This document shows, piece by piece, positions 24,842-34,310 of a stretch of DNA of 64,000 nt; position 1 is the first letter of the stretch; every line of letters starts with the position of its first letter. The notes beneath the pieces were generated by a model that saw only the letters and a program-made list of their open reading frames with translations, did not search any database and had not been told where the DNA came from. Both the position numbers and the translations under genes were made by a program. The stretch lies in contig CAYJER010000001.1 in NCBI GenBank assembly GCA_964369225.1, positions 62,001 through 126,000 of the forward strand. The letters are read 5' to 3'. Source of the DNA: SIG603 sp964369225 (GTDB lineage Bacteria > Bacillota > Clostridia > Oscillospirales > Acutalibacteraceae).

Positions 24842-27079
24842 TTAATATTTCCTGTTAAAAGTAATAGTTCCTGTTGCGTTCTCAGTTTTTTCACCTTGAT
24901 ACACAACGCAAGGAATATTATTTTCAGTTTTTACAGTGACTGTGTTTTCATCCCATGATAAGTCAAGTGTCACTTTACCAGGGGCATGAATACCTTTAAT
25001 TTCGCCACACTTCCATTCGTTAGGCAAGCAAGGGAACACTCTTAAATCGTCGCCTTTACTTTGAAGAAGCATTTCGCAAATTCCAGCCGTAAGACCAGTG
25101 TTGCCGTCTAGCTCGTAAATTCCACCTGTATATAAAGTAGTAGGACCATCATGTGTAACCATTAGGTTATCACGGCTAAGTCTAGTCATGGTGCTGTCGA
25201 TAATTTCGGTTGTCTTCTCTTTGATTTGCATTTTTGCATAATACGCAAGCAACAAATTAGCAGCCCAGTTAGTTAGGATTATGTCTCCGCCATCCATCTC
25301 TGATCTCATGTCTATAGATTTAGCGCAAGCCTTTGCAAGATCAGGGCGTTCAGCGCAATCAATAGTCTCGAAAGGATACAACGCCATTAAGTGACTTGTG
25401 TGACGGTGGTCAGGCCAAAACTCCTCATATTCCTCCATCCACTCAAGTAATTGTCCCCTACTACCTATCTTGAAGTCTGGCAACAGTGGAACTTGTGATT
25501 TTAATGTTTGTGTAAATTCATCACAGTCACCTAGAATTTCAGCTGAATTAATTACAGCGTCAAACAGACAACGGCAGACAGTCGTGTCTACAACAGAACC
25601 TCTAACCATAGCGTAAGGTTTGCCATCTATAACGTACATATTTTCAGGTGAAATAGAAGGATTAAGCACAAGATTGCCTTCTTCATCAAGCTCTAGCAAT
25701 TCACTTAAACACTGTGCAGCACCTTTCATAACAGGATAATACTCTGCTAGAAATTCTTTGTCTAAGCTGTATCTGTAGTGTCTCCAAATGTCAAGAGCCA
25801 TCCACGCACCACCAGTTAGGAAAAATCCCCATTGAGTACTCCAACCAGGGGCAGCAAAACCGTGTGCATTTGTGACAACATGGGCAATCCAACCATCTGC
25901 ACAGTATAAAGACTTAGCTACTTCTTCACCGCTAGGCATTAGAACATTCTTTAAGAAGTTAAATAAAGGACGCTCACACTCACCTATTCCCAGTAAATCA
26001 ACCGCAAAATAATTCATTTGAGTGTTTATATCAAGGTGCATATCGTCAGTCCAACACATTCTGGCGGCTCTGTTGTCGTTCCAAACGCCTTGTAATGCCG
26101 CTGGAAGTTCAGAGTTCACACGTGATGAATCTAGTATTACATATTTTCCATATTCAAAGAATAGTGAAATCAATTCTAAGTCTGTCTTGTCTGTTTCATA
26201 CATTTTTCTGCGTTCATCTGTTGGCAAATCTGAATTACTATTTTTAGGTAGTTTTAACACGCATCTATTCATTAGTTCACGGTGAGATGCTAAATGTGTT
26301 TCAAGTGATTTTTCAAAAGTAATCTCTTGTGCCACTGAAATTCTCTCATTTAAAAGAGCTTCTATATCGGCGTTTCTATAGTCAGTTTGGGCATAAACTA
26401 TACCTTTAACATAAGTAGCATTTTCAACATGTAGACCATATCTGCTCCACTCTGATTTACCATCGGTCTCAAATTTTAAAATCATTGTGTATTTAACACC
26501 GTGCAATCCATCACTGTGCTGATTTTCAAGTGCAATTCCGTCCACCTTAATGCAGTTATCATCAAGTTTTTGAACCATTGGGTTTAAGCCTACTAGATTT
26601 ACATTCATTGAAGAAATTTCGCCATCTAAACTAAACCTAATGCTACGCTCTTCGTGAGAGGCGAAAAGTTTACGTGTGATTTTCTTCTTATCAAAGATTA
26701 ATTCATCTGTAAGAACTCCGTCTTCAATATTTAGCTCACGGGTTTGCTCACTACACTTATCGTTGATTGTTAAGTATAGCTTACCCATAGGTAATTGTGT
26801 TCCATAGTTGTGGTTGTTGCCTTGACATTTCTTAAATAATTGGTGCGCTAACTCAACCTCGCCATTTCTAAGAGCTTCTCTACCCTTTTTCATGTAATAG
26901 GCTGCATTTTTTGGCACTTGATTTTCTTGTTTTTCACCAGACCAACAAGTATTCTCAGAAAGGTCATAAAGACCCTCCTCGCCACCAAAACCCATAGCTC
27001 CCATAAAACCATTGCCAACTGGCAAGGCCTCTACCCAGTCTTTAGCTTGCTGTTTATACCATAAACGATTGTTACTCAT
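24842..27079 (-). CDS. Glycoside hydrolase family 95 (alpha-L-fucosidase type)
   Basis: A 745-residue enzyme, slightly short for GH95. Family landmarks: opening WYKQQAKDWVEALPVGNGFM, INTQMNYFAVD (the asparagines of the active site), LNPSISPEN with the catalytic glutamate, HRHTSHLMALYPF, and ELDGNTGLTAGI with the essential aspartate. It hydrolyses terminal alpha-1,2-L-fucose, or related L-galactose, with inversion. There is no signal peptide, so it acts on imported oligosaccharides. The start at MSNNRLW is chosen for AAGGAAG upstream. It is next to secreted glycan-active proteins, but no transporter for fucosides is nearby. Confidence 0.9.
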   Translation of the reverse strand: MSNNRLWYKQQAKDWVEALPVGNGFMGAMGFGGEEGLYDLSENTCWSGEKQENQVPKNAAYYMKKGREALRNGEVELAHQLFKKCQGNNHNYGTQLPMGKLYLTINDKCSEQTRELNIEDGVLTDELIFDKKKITRKLFASHEERSIRFSLDGEISSMNVNLVGLNPMVQKLDDNCIKVDGIALENQHSDGLHGVKYTMILKFETDGKSEWSRYGLHVENATYVKGIVYAQTDYRNADIEALLNERISVAQEITFEKSLETHLASHRELMNRCVLKLPKNSNSDLPTDERRKMYETDKTDLELISLFFEYGKYVILDSSRVNSELPAALQGVWNDNRAARMCWTDDMHLDINTQMNYFAVDLLGIGECERPLFNFLKNVLMPSGEEVAKSLYCADGWIAHVVTNAHGFAAPGWSTQWGFFLTGGAWMALDIWRHYRYSLDKEFLAEYYPVMKGAAQCLSELLELDEEGNLVLNPSISPENMYVIDGKPYAMVRGSVVDTTVCRCLFDAVINSAEILGDCDEFTQTLKSQVPLLPDFKIGSRGQLLEWMEEYEEFWPDHRHTSHLMALYPFETIDCAERPDLAKACAKSIDMRSEMDGGDIILTNWAANLLLAYYAKMQIKEKTTEIIDSTMTRLSRDNLMVTHDGPTTLYTGGIYELDGNTGLTAGICEMLLQSKGDDLRVFPCLPNEWKCGEIKGIHAPGKVTLDLSWDENTVTVKTENNIPCVVYQGEKTENATGTITFNRKY

Positions 27080-27179
27080 AAAGTTACACTTCCTTTTTTG
27101 CATTTTCATTAGTATTGTAGCATAATATTTTTAAAGTTTCAATCTTTTTGAAAAAAAATACAATTAAATCAAAATAAAA

Positions 27180-27206
27180 AACGGATGACTTTTAAAGCCA
27201 CCCGTT
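27180..27206 (-). terminator. Terminator of the cohesin/dockerin protein gene
   Basis: On the minus strand AACGGGTGGCTTT pairs with AAAGTCATCCGTT and is followed by TTTTTT, right after the stop codon. Confidence 0.88.
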
Positions 27207-27213
27207 CAAAAAA

Positions 27214-30200
27214 TTATATAGTTGTCGAAACCATACTGAATAAAGCTAATACGTCTGCATTATCAATTCGTCCATCGTCGTTTAGGTCTGCTGCATAGAT
27301 TAATATAACTGTGCTACTGTCTGATACATAATTAAGTAGCCTAAATACGTCTTTGTTATTAATCATACCATCGCCGTTTACATCGCCTAGAACATAATCC
27401 ATAACTTCTACTGAACCATTATCAATGTCAAAAGTTACATTTTGTGCTAATTCATCGTGTACATTTTCTGGGTCATATGTAACTGTTATGTCGTATACGC
27501 CCTCTGTGGCTGTGTCTAAAACCTCAAACTTTAGGTTTGCAAATATAACGTCATTAGTTGTTACTTCGCTTAATGATACCCAGTTTAGGTTTACTGGTGA
27601 GCCTAAATCAGCTGGTGTATGTTGGTAAGCACCAGTAAATTCATCACCATAAGTAATTCCTACAAGTTTTAGAGCTGTTTCATCATAGTTTACTGTTAAT
27701 TTCATAGCTGAAATTCCAGGATTGTTTTCAAGTGTTATTGAAACCTCTACTGTCTCGCCTGCTACTGAATTTTCTTCCTCTACAACAATTATTGAATCTG
27801 TAACTATTGTTACTTCTTCTAAGCCTTGAATTGCCATCTCAACCGCTGAAATATCAGAGTTAATCATATCATTTGTAGGTTTTTCTGTATTCATTGTGTT
27901 TTGAGCGTTCTTAACAGCTTGACTTAAAACTGCTTTACTCTCTTGTGTGTAAGAATTATCAGCTAGTTTTGTTAAAGCTTCTGTAATTTTATCTTGAAGA
28001 GATAATTTATCAAGATTTTCTATAGCCTTAAAGTTAGCTACTAAGTTTCTGTCAGCTGTTGCCATAAAGAAGTAGTCAGGATTTGTGCTAACTATTGCAC
28101 CATTTTCTGTCCAAGACTCAAACATAAAGCCTTTATCAGCTGTAGCTACAAGTCTTGTTATTCCGCCCTCGTCTCTGTCTCTTACTGAATTAACAGAACC
28201 GTTTCCGCTTGAAGTAGCAGATACTGAGAATTTATCAATATTTGTAATTGAATTACCTTTTTCAAATGTATTGTCTTCGCCAGATGCTACCTCGTCTGGT
28301 CTCCAGCTTCTTAGCATGTAGCCTACAATGCCTTCTTCTACATTCATACCAACATTATCTATAACCTTGTTATACTTATTCTCCATGAAATCATCATAAT
28401 ATTGTGAGTAGAAGTTTGGATACTTATTGTATGGTTCTTCAGGTGTGTAGATATCATAAGCTAGTTCCTTATTCTTATCGAATAAATCATAGAACATGCC
28501 ATATCCGCTCCAGTATCCTTTAAATATACCTATGTAACAGTTAGATGCTACTTCTGCACCACTTTCAACATTAATAAATGTGTTACCAATTATATTCATG
28601 TTTCTAGCGCCACCAATTTGTATACCATTAGTTACATCTTCAAATATATTGTCTATTACATCGCAACCACCAGTGTGTCCATCCATATAGATGCCATAGT
28701 TATCTGCACCGCCTTGACCTGATGCTACTATGTCATGGAAATAGTTGTTTCTAATTACTGTGCCACGTTGTGAAACATTTGCGTTTGTATAGATAGCTCC
28801 TTGGTCCGCCGCCTCTTTTACAACATCATAGATTTCACTAAATTCTACAATATGATCATTACCTTTATAAATTATAGCAGCATGAGGTCCGTCGCTAATC
28901 TCAATACCTGTCATTCTGTTTCCAACTCCACCTAAATCAATAGCTGGGTTGTATGTTTTGTTCATTGTAGCAAAGTTAGTTATTGAACCACCCTCTACAT
29001 AGTTGTTTGCCTTTTCAAGTGTCTTTAAGTCGCCACCGTTTAGACCAATACCACCATTTACGTTTTCAAAGTCACAGTATGAGAAACCACTGTTATTTGA
29101 TGTTCCACCAATATAGCCAGCTCTCTTTTGTGTCTCTTTAATGTCTGCATTTCTTATGTTGATATAGTCACTATCAATGATATTAACAGCACTCTCAAGC
29201 ATAGAACTCATGTTTATTCCATCAATTGTAATATAGTTTGTGTTGTCAAAAGTAAACATTGTATCCTCGAGACTTGCAACTTGAATTAATGTTTCGTCTG
29301 AATTCATGTCTGCATCATCAACAGGAATTAGGTAAAGCATGTATGTGCCTTGATCTATATACCACTCGCCTGGTAAATCCATCTCTTGAATTAGGTTGTA
29401 AACATAGAACCTCGCCCATGTAGCACCTGTGCTAATTGAGTAACCACTAGGTTCGTCTGCTGTAATTGTTCCATCTGTTTTAAGGCTTTGAATAGGAATA
29501 GATTGGTCAGAGTATGCAGCACCCCAGAAGCCCATCATCCATGGGTTTACACTTGGGTTTGTTACTGTGCCATCTTCTTGAATCATACTTCCATCTAGTG
29601 GAATACCAACCCAAGATTCCATTCTTGTTGTTAGTGCAGTTGACTTAAATACAGGAACATCTCTTTGGTCTCTATCCTCTGGAGCTACCCATAAAGGAGA
29701 CGCGTTAACATCATCTTTCCAAAATCTAGGATATGCTCCTTTGTCAATTACTGTGTTTATTCTTGTGAAACCTAAATAGTCATCATGATACACTCTCTCG
29801 CCAACATTTGGCCATCTTGAAAGTGTCATTGCCTCACCATTCATAGAAACAGAATAATAGGCATCATTTTTATTCTTACCCTTAGCAATTTCTTCAGGAT
29901 CACTAAGCCATGTTAGGTTACCAACTGAATGTCCAACAAATTGTAATGGTTTAAAGTTGTCTATTACATCACCTAGATAAACTTCATAAGCTTTATCTCT
30001 AGCTGAACTTGGAATAGTCGCTAAAACATCTGGGTCACTTACTTTTTCCATTTCTGTTCCCATGATATCAATTGAACCATGGAACTCTACAGTTTCGTTA
30101 GGGTATGCCATATATTTTATAGGGCTTTGCTTAGTTCCTGAATCTTCAGCTCCAAACTCAATGCCTTCATATATATTATACACACCGCCTCTAAAGTAAA

Positions 30201-32703
30201 CTAGCACTCCGCCATCTGGCAAGCTTGCCATATCTCTAATAACTTGTTGTGCTTTTTCAATAGACGCATATGGTTTTGTTATGCTACCATCACCGCTTAC
30301 ATCGTCACCATTTGTAGCTACATATATAACCTCACCATAAACATGCTCACTTTCAGCTACCTTAACATCAAGTGTTGCAACATGTCCACCGTCTTTAGTT
30401 GTAGCTGTAATTGTAGCATTTCCAAGTGTAGAACCTGTTGTAATTAAACCATCTTCAACACTTGCTACTATAGGGTTACTAGACTCCCAAATTACTTCAC
30501 GAACTGTAACACCTTCTGGCTCTAAGACAGCATTTATAACTTCCATAGTGTTTGGAAGAAGTGATATCTCTTTAACATAATTTATATTATTGTTATCATT
30601 TATATCTACTATATCAGTGTTGCTAAGCTTAATTCCTGTTACTTTTCTATCTTCTACAGTAACCTCTACAGAATCTGTAGCACCGCTTGAAGATGTAACA
30701 GTAGCTGTTGCTGTTCCTAGATCAAAAGCTTCACCTGAACCTAGAGTAGTCATAAACAATACATCTTCATTTGAACTAGAATAAGTAAATTTATCTGTAG
30801 TTGGGTAAGAGTCATCCTCTACAGTAATTGTGTTGTTTGTACGGCTTACTTCATAAGTATCAAAATAACCTATACTTGCTGTCTCGTCTGGTAATTCTAC
30901 CTTAGTTACTGCATTTTTATCTCTTAGAACAAACTCATCAACAGTTAAGTCGTCGTCACTTTGTCCTTCCATTCTGAAAGTAACTGTATCAAATGAAGTC
31001 ATTCCCTCTAACTCTTCTATTAATAGAGTGTTATTATGGAACAATTGAGCTGACTCATAGTTTGTAAAGTTAAACTCCCATTTGTGCCAGTCGTTTCTTA
31101 TTGGATAGCCAGCATTTACATTTACTGTCTTTATTCCGTTTTCTATAGTATAGCTCTCATAATAAACCTCACCACTTCCAGTAGGATTAATCTTTGAGTG
31201 CATTACTATACCATTGTTAGTTTGGCTGTTATAGAACTCTATCTCTGTTATATCAGTAGGATAACGATAGTCTCTTAAGAACATCTCAAACATTTTGTCT
31301 TCTATAGGTTGTGGGAAAGTATATTTAAGCTCGGCTAAATATTTTCCATCCACTAATTCAGGAACTACTTTTAAAGCTTGTCCCTCGAAAGAGCTTTGGT
31401 TAGTACTCTCAGAATCATCATAGCTACCATAAATTAATGTAAACGGATTTTCACTTTGACTACCTTTTTCAAATGAATAAAGTATGTCTTTATCCATGTC
31501 CATCACTAAAGAATTAACAGCAGTTACATAATCATCATACATTTGTTCTGTTACATTACCATTAATCGCTTGAGCTACTTCTTCTCTTGCTACTACAAAA
31601 TCTGCCCATGAGTCAGCTGTGTAATCCATTTCATAGAAACATAATGAATGCTCGTATAACTCTTCAAGGACTACCTTGAATTTTTCTGACTCACTTAAAA
31701 ATACTTCATGGTTTATAAGTGGGTTACCAGGTCTTACCTCTCCTACGCCCTTATTTAAGTCTCTTACACGTACTTGAGCATCACCTAAAGCTATTGTAAG
31801 GTCTCCAATGTTTTGAGGATTAGATGAACAAGCTGTCCATGTTGCTCCGCCATCAGTTGTATACTCATAATCGCTAGGCTGAGTAAAACCTTCTAGGTTT
31901 GTCCACCCAAATGTATTAGCGTCATCATCTAGCACTGCATTAGTTGGTGCAGTTGGGAAACTTGTGATTGTAATATCATCTATGTATATAGCTGAGGGAT
32001 CAGAACTCCAGAAATTAACAACATTTATGCTCTTAAATCCACTAGTAAGACCAGCTTCTAGCTGCATTGTATATTTAGAGCTTTCAATATCGTCAACCAT
32101 AACTGTTACTTCACCAGGGTTTCTATAGTCATAAGTAAATTTATGCCAACCTGTAGAACGTGAAACTCCTGAACCAACTTGGACATCGCTTGCCTTAGTG
32201 CCATCAGATGGCTTCTCTAAAAACCTATATGTGTATATAAGTCTGTTAGCGGCAACTGTCTCACCATCGTTGTTTGCCATAATTGTTACTTCATCTGTCT
32301 TAGTATCTTGAGTTCCTGAATTCATGGTGATTGCAAACTTTGTGCCTGCTAAGTCTCCACTAATGTCATCATACACCCATACATCTACTACTTTTTCTGT
32401 TTGTTGCTCTGAAAAAGTCTTTGAAGAATTAAATCTGTCTCCACCATTACTAAGTTCAGTTGACTCAACCTTCATTGCCATGTCGCCACTTTGTGTGCTT
32501 CCAATACTCGCTACATTTGTAAGTTTACCTACTCCGTGAGTTACAAATCCCTCGTTGCCATCATCAAATGATATGACTTCAATATTATCTGACTCTGCTG
32601 GAGTGTTAGGTTCAGTATAGCTTGCTGCATTAACTAACAGGTTACTACTAAGCATTGCTATGCAGAGCATACTGGCTAGGGCTTTTTTTACTAATTTATT
32701 CAT
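27214..32703 (-). CDS. Giant secreted beta-helix glycan-active protein with cohesin and dockerin
   Basis: 1829 residues from the ATG preceding NKLVKKAL (AAAGGAG upstream). Rough order: signal peptide 1-27; LamG-like module 40-260; a helical FIVAR-like stretch near 350-410; second LamG-like module 420-600; two Ig-like (BIG2) modules 610-840; right-handed beta-helix 850-1480 opening IYVATNGDDVSGDGS and VYFRGGVYNI, as in GH141-type enzymes; InlB-type repeat near 1500-1570; FIVAR near 1575-1640; a cohesin-like module (SITLENNPGISAMKLTVNYD); and a C-terminal type I dockerin (GDVNGDGMINNKD, ADLNDDGRIDNAD). Family GH141 is a tentative call; the catalytic residues cannot be assigned by eye. Confidence 0.8.
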   Translation of the reverse strand: MNKLVKKALASMLCIAMLSSNLLVNAASYTEPNTPAESDNIEVISFDDGNEGFVTHGVGKLTNVASIGSTQSGDMAMKVESTELSNGGDRFNSSKTFSEQQTEKVVDVWVYDDISGDLAGTKFAITMNSGTQDTKTDEVTIMANNDGETVAANRLIYTYRFLEKPSDGTKASDVQVGSGVSRSTGWHKFTYDYRNPGEVTVMVDDIESSKYTMQLEAGLTSGFKSINVVNFWSSDPSAIYIDDITITSFPTAPTNAVLDDDANTFGWTNLEGFTQPSDYEYTTDGGATWTACSSNPQNIGDLTIALGDAQVRVRDLNKGVGEVRPGNPLINHEVFLSESEKFKVVLEELYEHSLCFYEMDYTADSWADFVVAREEVAQAINGNVTEQMYDDYVTAVNSLVMDMDKDILYSFEKGSQSENPFTLIYGSYDDSESTNQSSFEGQALKVVPELVDGKYLAELKYTFPQPIEDKMFEMFLRDYRYPTDITEIEFYNSQTNNGIVMHSKINPTGSGEVYYESYTIENGIKTVNVNAGYPIRNDWHKWEFNFTNYESAQLFHNNTLLIEELEGMTSFDTVTFRMEGQSDDDLTVDEFVLRDKNAVTKVELPDETASIGYFDTYEVSRTNNTITVEDDSYPTTDKFTYSSSNEDVLFMTTLGSGEAFDLGTATATVTSSSGATDSVEVTVEDRKVTGIKLSNTDIVDINDNNNINYVKEISLLPNTMEVINAVLEPEGVTVREVIWESSNPIVASVEDGLITTGSTLGNATITATTKDGGHVATLDVKVAESEHVYGEVIYVATNGDDVSGDGSITKPYASIEKAQQVIRDMASLPDGGVLVYFRGGVYNIYEGIEFGAEDSGTKQSPIKYMAYPNETVEFHGSIDIMGTEMEKVSDPDVLATIPSSARDKAYEVYLGDVIDNFKPLQFVGHSVGNLTWLSDPEEIAKGKNKNDAYYSVSMNGEAMTLSRWPNVGERVYHDDYLGFTRINTVIDKGAYPRFWKDDVNASPLWVAPEDRDQRDVPVFKSTALTTRMESWVGIPLDGSMIQEDGTVTNPSVNPWMMGFWGAAYSDQSIPIQSLKTDGTITADEPSGYSISTGATWARFYVYNLIQEMDLPGEWYIDQGTYMLYLIPVDDADMNSDETLIQVASLEDTMFTFDNTNYITIDGINMSSMLESAVNIIDSDYINIRNADIKETQKRAGYIGGTSNNSGFSYCDFENVNGGIGLNGGDLKTLEKANNYVEGGSITNFATMNKTYNPAIDLGGVGNRMTGIEISDGPHAAIIYKGNDHIVEFSEIYDVVKEAADQGAIYTNANVSQRGTVIRNNYFHDIVASGQGGADNYGIYMDGHTGGCDVIDNIFEDVTNGIQIGGARNMNIIGNTFINVESGAEVASNCYIGIFKGYWSGYGMFYDLFDKNKELAYDIYTPEEPYNKYPNFYSQYYDDFMENKYNKVIDNVGMNVEEGIVGYMLRSWRPDEVASGEDNTFEKGNSITNIDKFSVSATSSGNGSVNSVRDRDEGGITRLVATADKGFMFESWTENGAIVSTNPDYFFMATADRNLVANFKAIENLDKLSLQDKITEALTKLADNSYTQESKAVLSQAVKNAQNTMNTEKPTNDMINSDISAVEMAIQGLEEVTIVTDSIIVVEEENSVAGETVEVSITLENNPGISAMKLTVNYDETALKLVGITYGDEFTGAYQHTPADLGSPVNLNWVSLSEVTTNDVIFANLKFEVLDTATEGVYDITVTYDPENVHDELAQNVTFDIDNGSVEVMDYVLGDVNGDGMINNKDVFRLLNYVSDSSTVILIYAADLNDDGRIDNADVLALFSMVSTTI

Positions 32704-32794
32704 GCTTTTCTCTCCTTTGGTTGTTTTATACAAAGAATCAACATCTTTTTGTACTATTTGTCTAATCCGATACTGTTATTTGTATTTTATCTGT

Positions 32795-32823
32795 ATTCTA
32801 CTAAATATTTTATTAAAAGTCAA
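32795..32823 (-). promoter_or_regulatory. Promoter of the cohesin/dockerin protein gene
   Basis: TTGACT (32823-32818), a 17-base spacer and TAGAAT (32800-32795). Confidence 0.78.
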
Positions 32824-32830
32824 TACTACA

Positions 32831-32870
32831 ATGTAACAAATAACGCTAACTTATGTAACAAATAACGCTA
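32831..32870 (-). promoter_or_regulatory. Two 18-bp direct repeats directly upstream of that promoter
   Basis: TAGCGTTATTTGTTACAT occurs twice on the minus strand (32870-32853 and 32848-32831), 22 bp centre to centre, ending seven bases before the -35. This is the usual place for an activator (AraC-, LytTR- or response-regulator-type). A partial copy in the opposite orientation (TGTTATTTGTA) lies at 32773-32783. Confidence 0.65.
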
Positions 32871-33000
32871 TCTTTTCGAGAAACTAGATATATAAAACCA
32901 TACAGTGACTACAATCAGTATTAAAGTTTTAACTGGATACTTCATTGCCTAAATTTTCAAATAGGACATCTGTGGCAAACATCATACATTGATTAACAAA

Positions 33001-33034
33001 AAAGAGAACTTCTCACAATAGAAAAGTTCTCTTT
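33001..33034 (-). terminator. Terminator after the lipoprotein gene
   Basis: AAAGAGAACTT and AAGTTCTCTTT form a perfect 11-pair stem and the minus-strand transcript continues into TTTTTT-like sequence. The remaining bases of this gap (32871-33000) show no gene. Confidence 0.88.
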
Positions 33035-33054
33035 TATTTATGTATATTATTATT

Positions 33055-34200
33055 TTAATATAATCCTTTTGTTGCATCGCCAACACTTACACCTGATGTC
33101 TTTATTTTTGATATGGCACCGTCTATCTTAGCTATTTTGTCTTCGTCGTCAGTATTATTCTTTGCAGTGATTAAATCAACCTCTAGCTCATCTACAGGAT
33201 ACATCATAATCGCTTCAATCGCAGTATCAAAATAATCATCATCGGCAATCATGTCTTTTAAAATTAAATGATTATTGTATATACAATCTCTCTTAAACTG
33301 ATCTGATACTTTTTCGCTGTCAATTATATACTTGACAGCATCAATGTCTCCCATACCACTCAATGAAATTATAGCTACATCAACAACTGCTTGACTATCT
33401 GAATTTTCGATAAAATCAATACATTTAGCTATGAAATCAAAGTTATCCATAATAGCAACATCTTTATTTCTATCCATTGTGTAGCCATGAGCTATTACAC
33501 TTATAGCGGGCTTTATCATAGTTACACTATACGACGGATAATTATTAAGCACCTCTACCGCTAGTTCCAAAGCTCTAGTAGGCGACATATCAAATAAATT
33601 GAAAATTGCAGTAGACGAAACATATTCATCTTCTGAATAGAACTGAATAGCATACAGATCCATCTGCTCTAATTCAACAAAATTTGATATGCTATCTACA
33701 TAATCAGGCTCTGTTCTATAATCTTTTACTAATGCTAAAATTTGCTCTTTAGCGTCATCTGTTTTGTTCTCAAAGCCGTTGTCATAACTTTGTAGCAATG
33801 TAATTCTGAAAAAAACATGTGTATCTAAATCGATAAGTTCATTTACTATAACACTTTCTTCAAATTCATTAATTCTTGACTCTAGTTCTGCTGCGAACAT
33901 TATTCCACTGCTAGCTGAGGCTGTATCTAGTTCATCAAATACTGTCTTTACCTCTTCTAGTAATTCATCGCTATCCAAACCACTCAGATAGTCAGATACT
34001 TCTTGCTCTGTCATGGTTTCATACTTTGAATAAACTGAATCTTCTACAGATCTAGAACTTACTTCAGAACTTACACTAGAACTTACACTAGAACTTACTT
34101 CACTGCTCTCACTAGCTTCATTTGAATTACATGAAACAAATGAAATAACAAAAACAATTGCTGTAGATAATGCTATCATTTTTTTAAGTTTTTTACTCAT
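33055..34200 (-). CDS. Putative lipoprotein with serine-rich linker and helical repeats
   Basis: 381 residues. A basic start and hydrophobic stretch end in FVISFVSCNS, a lipobox-like site, so it is probably anchored outside the membrane. A Ser/Val/Glu linker follows, encoded by a 15-bp tandem DNA repeat around 34060-34090. The remaining ~310 residues look all-helical and HEAT-like, with repeated segments of the form AVDVAIISLSGMGDIDAVKY. I recognise no enzyme motif. The gene has AGGAGG, its own promoter and a set of 11-bp upstream repeats shared with the nearby ABC ATPase gene. The function is unknown. Confidence 0.65.
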   Translation of the reverse strand: MSKKLKKMIALSTAIVFVISFVSCNSNEASESSEVSSSVSSSVSSEVSSRSVEDSVYSKYETMTEQEVSDYLSGLDSDELLEEVKTVFDELDTASASSGIMFAAELESRINEFEESVIVNELIDLDTHVFFRITLLQSYDNGFENKTDDAKEQILALVKDYRTEPDYVDSISNFVELEQMDLYAIQFYSEDEYVSSTAIFNLFDMSPTRALELAVEVLNNYPSYSVTMIKPAISVIAHGYTMDRNKDVAIMDNFDFIAKCIDFIENSDSQAVVDVAIISLSGMGDIDAVKYIIDSEKVSDQFKRDCIYNNHLILKDMIADDDYFDTAIEAIMMYPVDELEVDLITAKNNTDDEDKIAKIDGAISKIKTSGVSVGDATKGLY

Positions 34201-34226
34201 ATTAGCACCTCCTATAATTTAATTTA

Positions 34227-34255
34227 ATTGTAACATGTATTATTGGAGTTGTCTA
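34227..34255 (-). promoter_or_regulatory. Promoter of the lipoprotein gene
   Basis: TAGACA (34255-34250), 17 bases, TACAAT (34232-34227). The -35 is non-ideal, as expected for an activated promoter. Confidence 0.65.
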
Positions 34256-34266
34256 TAAATTTTCAA

Positions 34267-34296
34267 AATCTTAAACAAATCTTAAGCAAATCTTAA
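34267..34296 (-). promoter_or_regulatory. Three TTAAGATT-type direct repeats, 11-bp register
   Basis: On the plus strand AATCTTAA occurs at 34267, 34278 and 34289, exactly 11 bp apart. The nearest begins 12 bp from the outer end of the -35 box. The same motif and distance recur at 36969. This fits tandem binding of an OmpR/PhoB-type response regulator. Confidence 0.6.
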
Positions 34297-34310
34297 GTAT
34301 TTCTTAAGAT

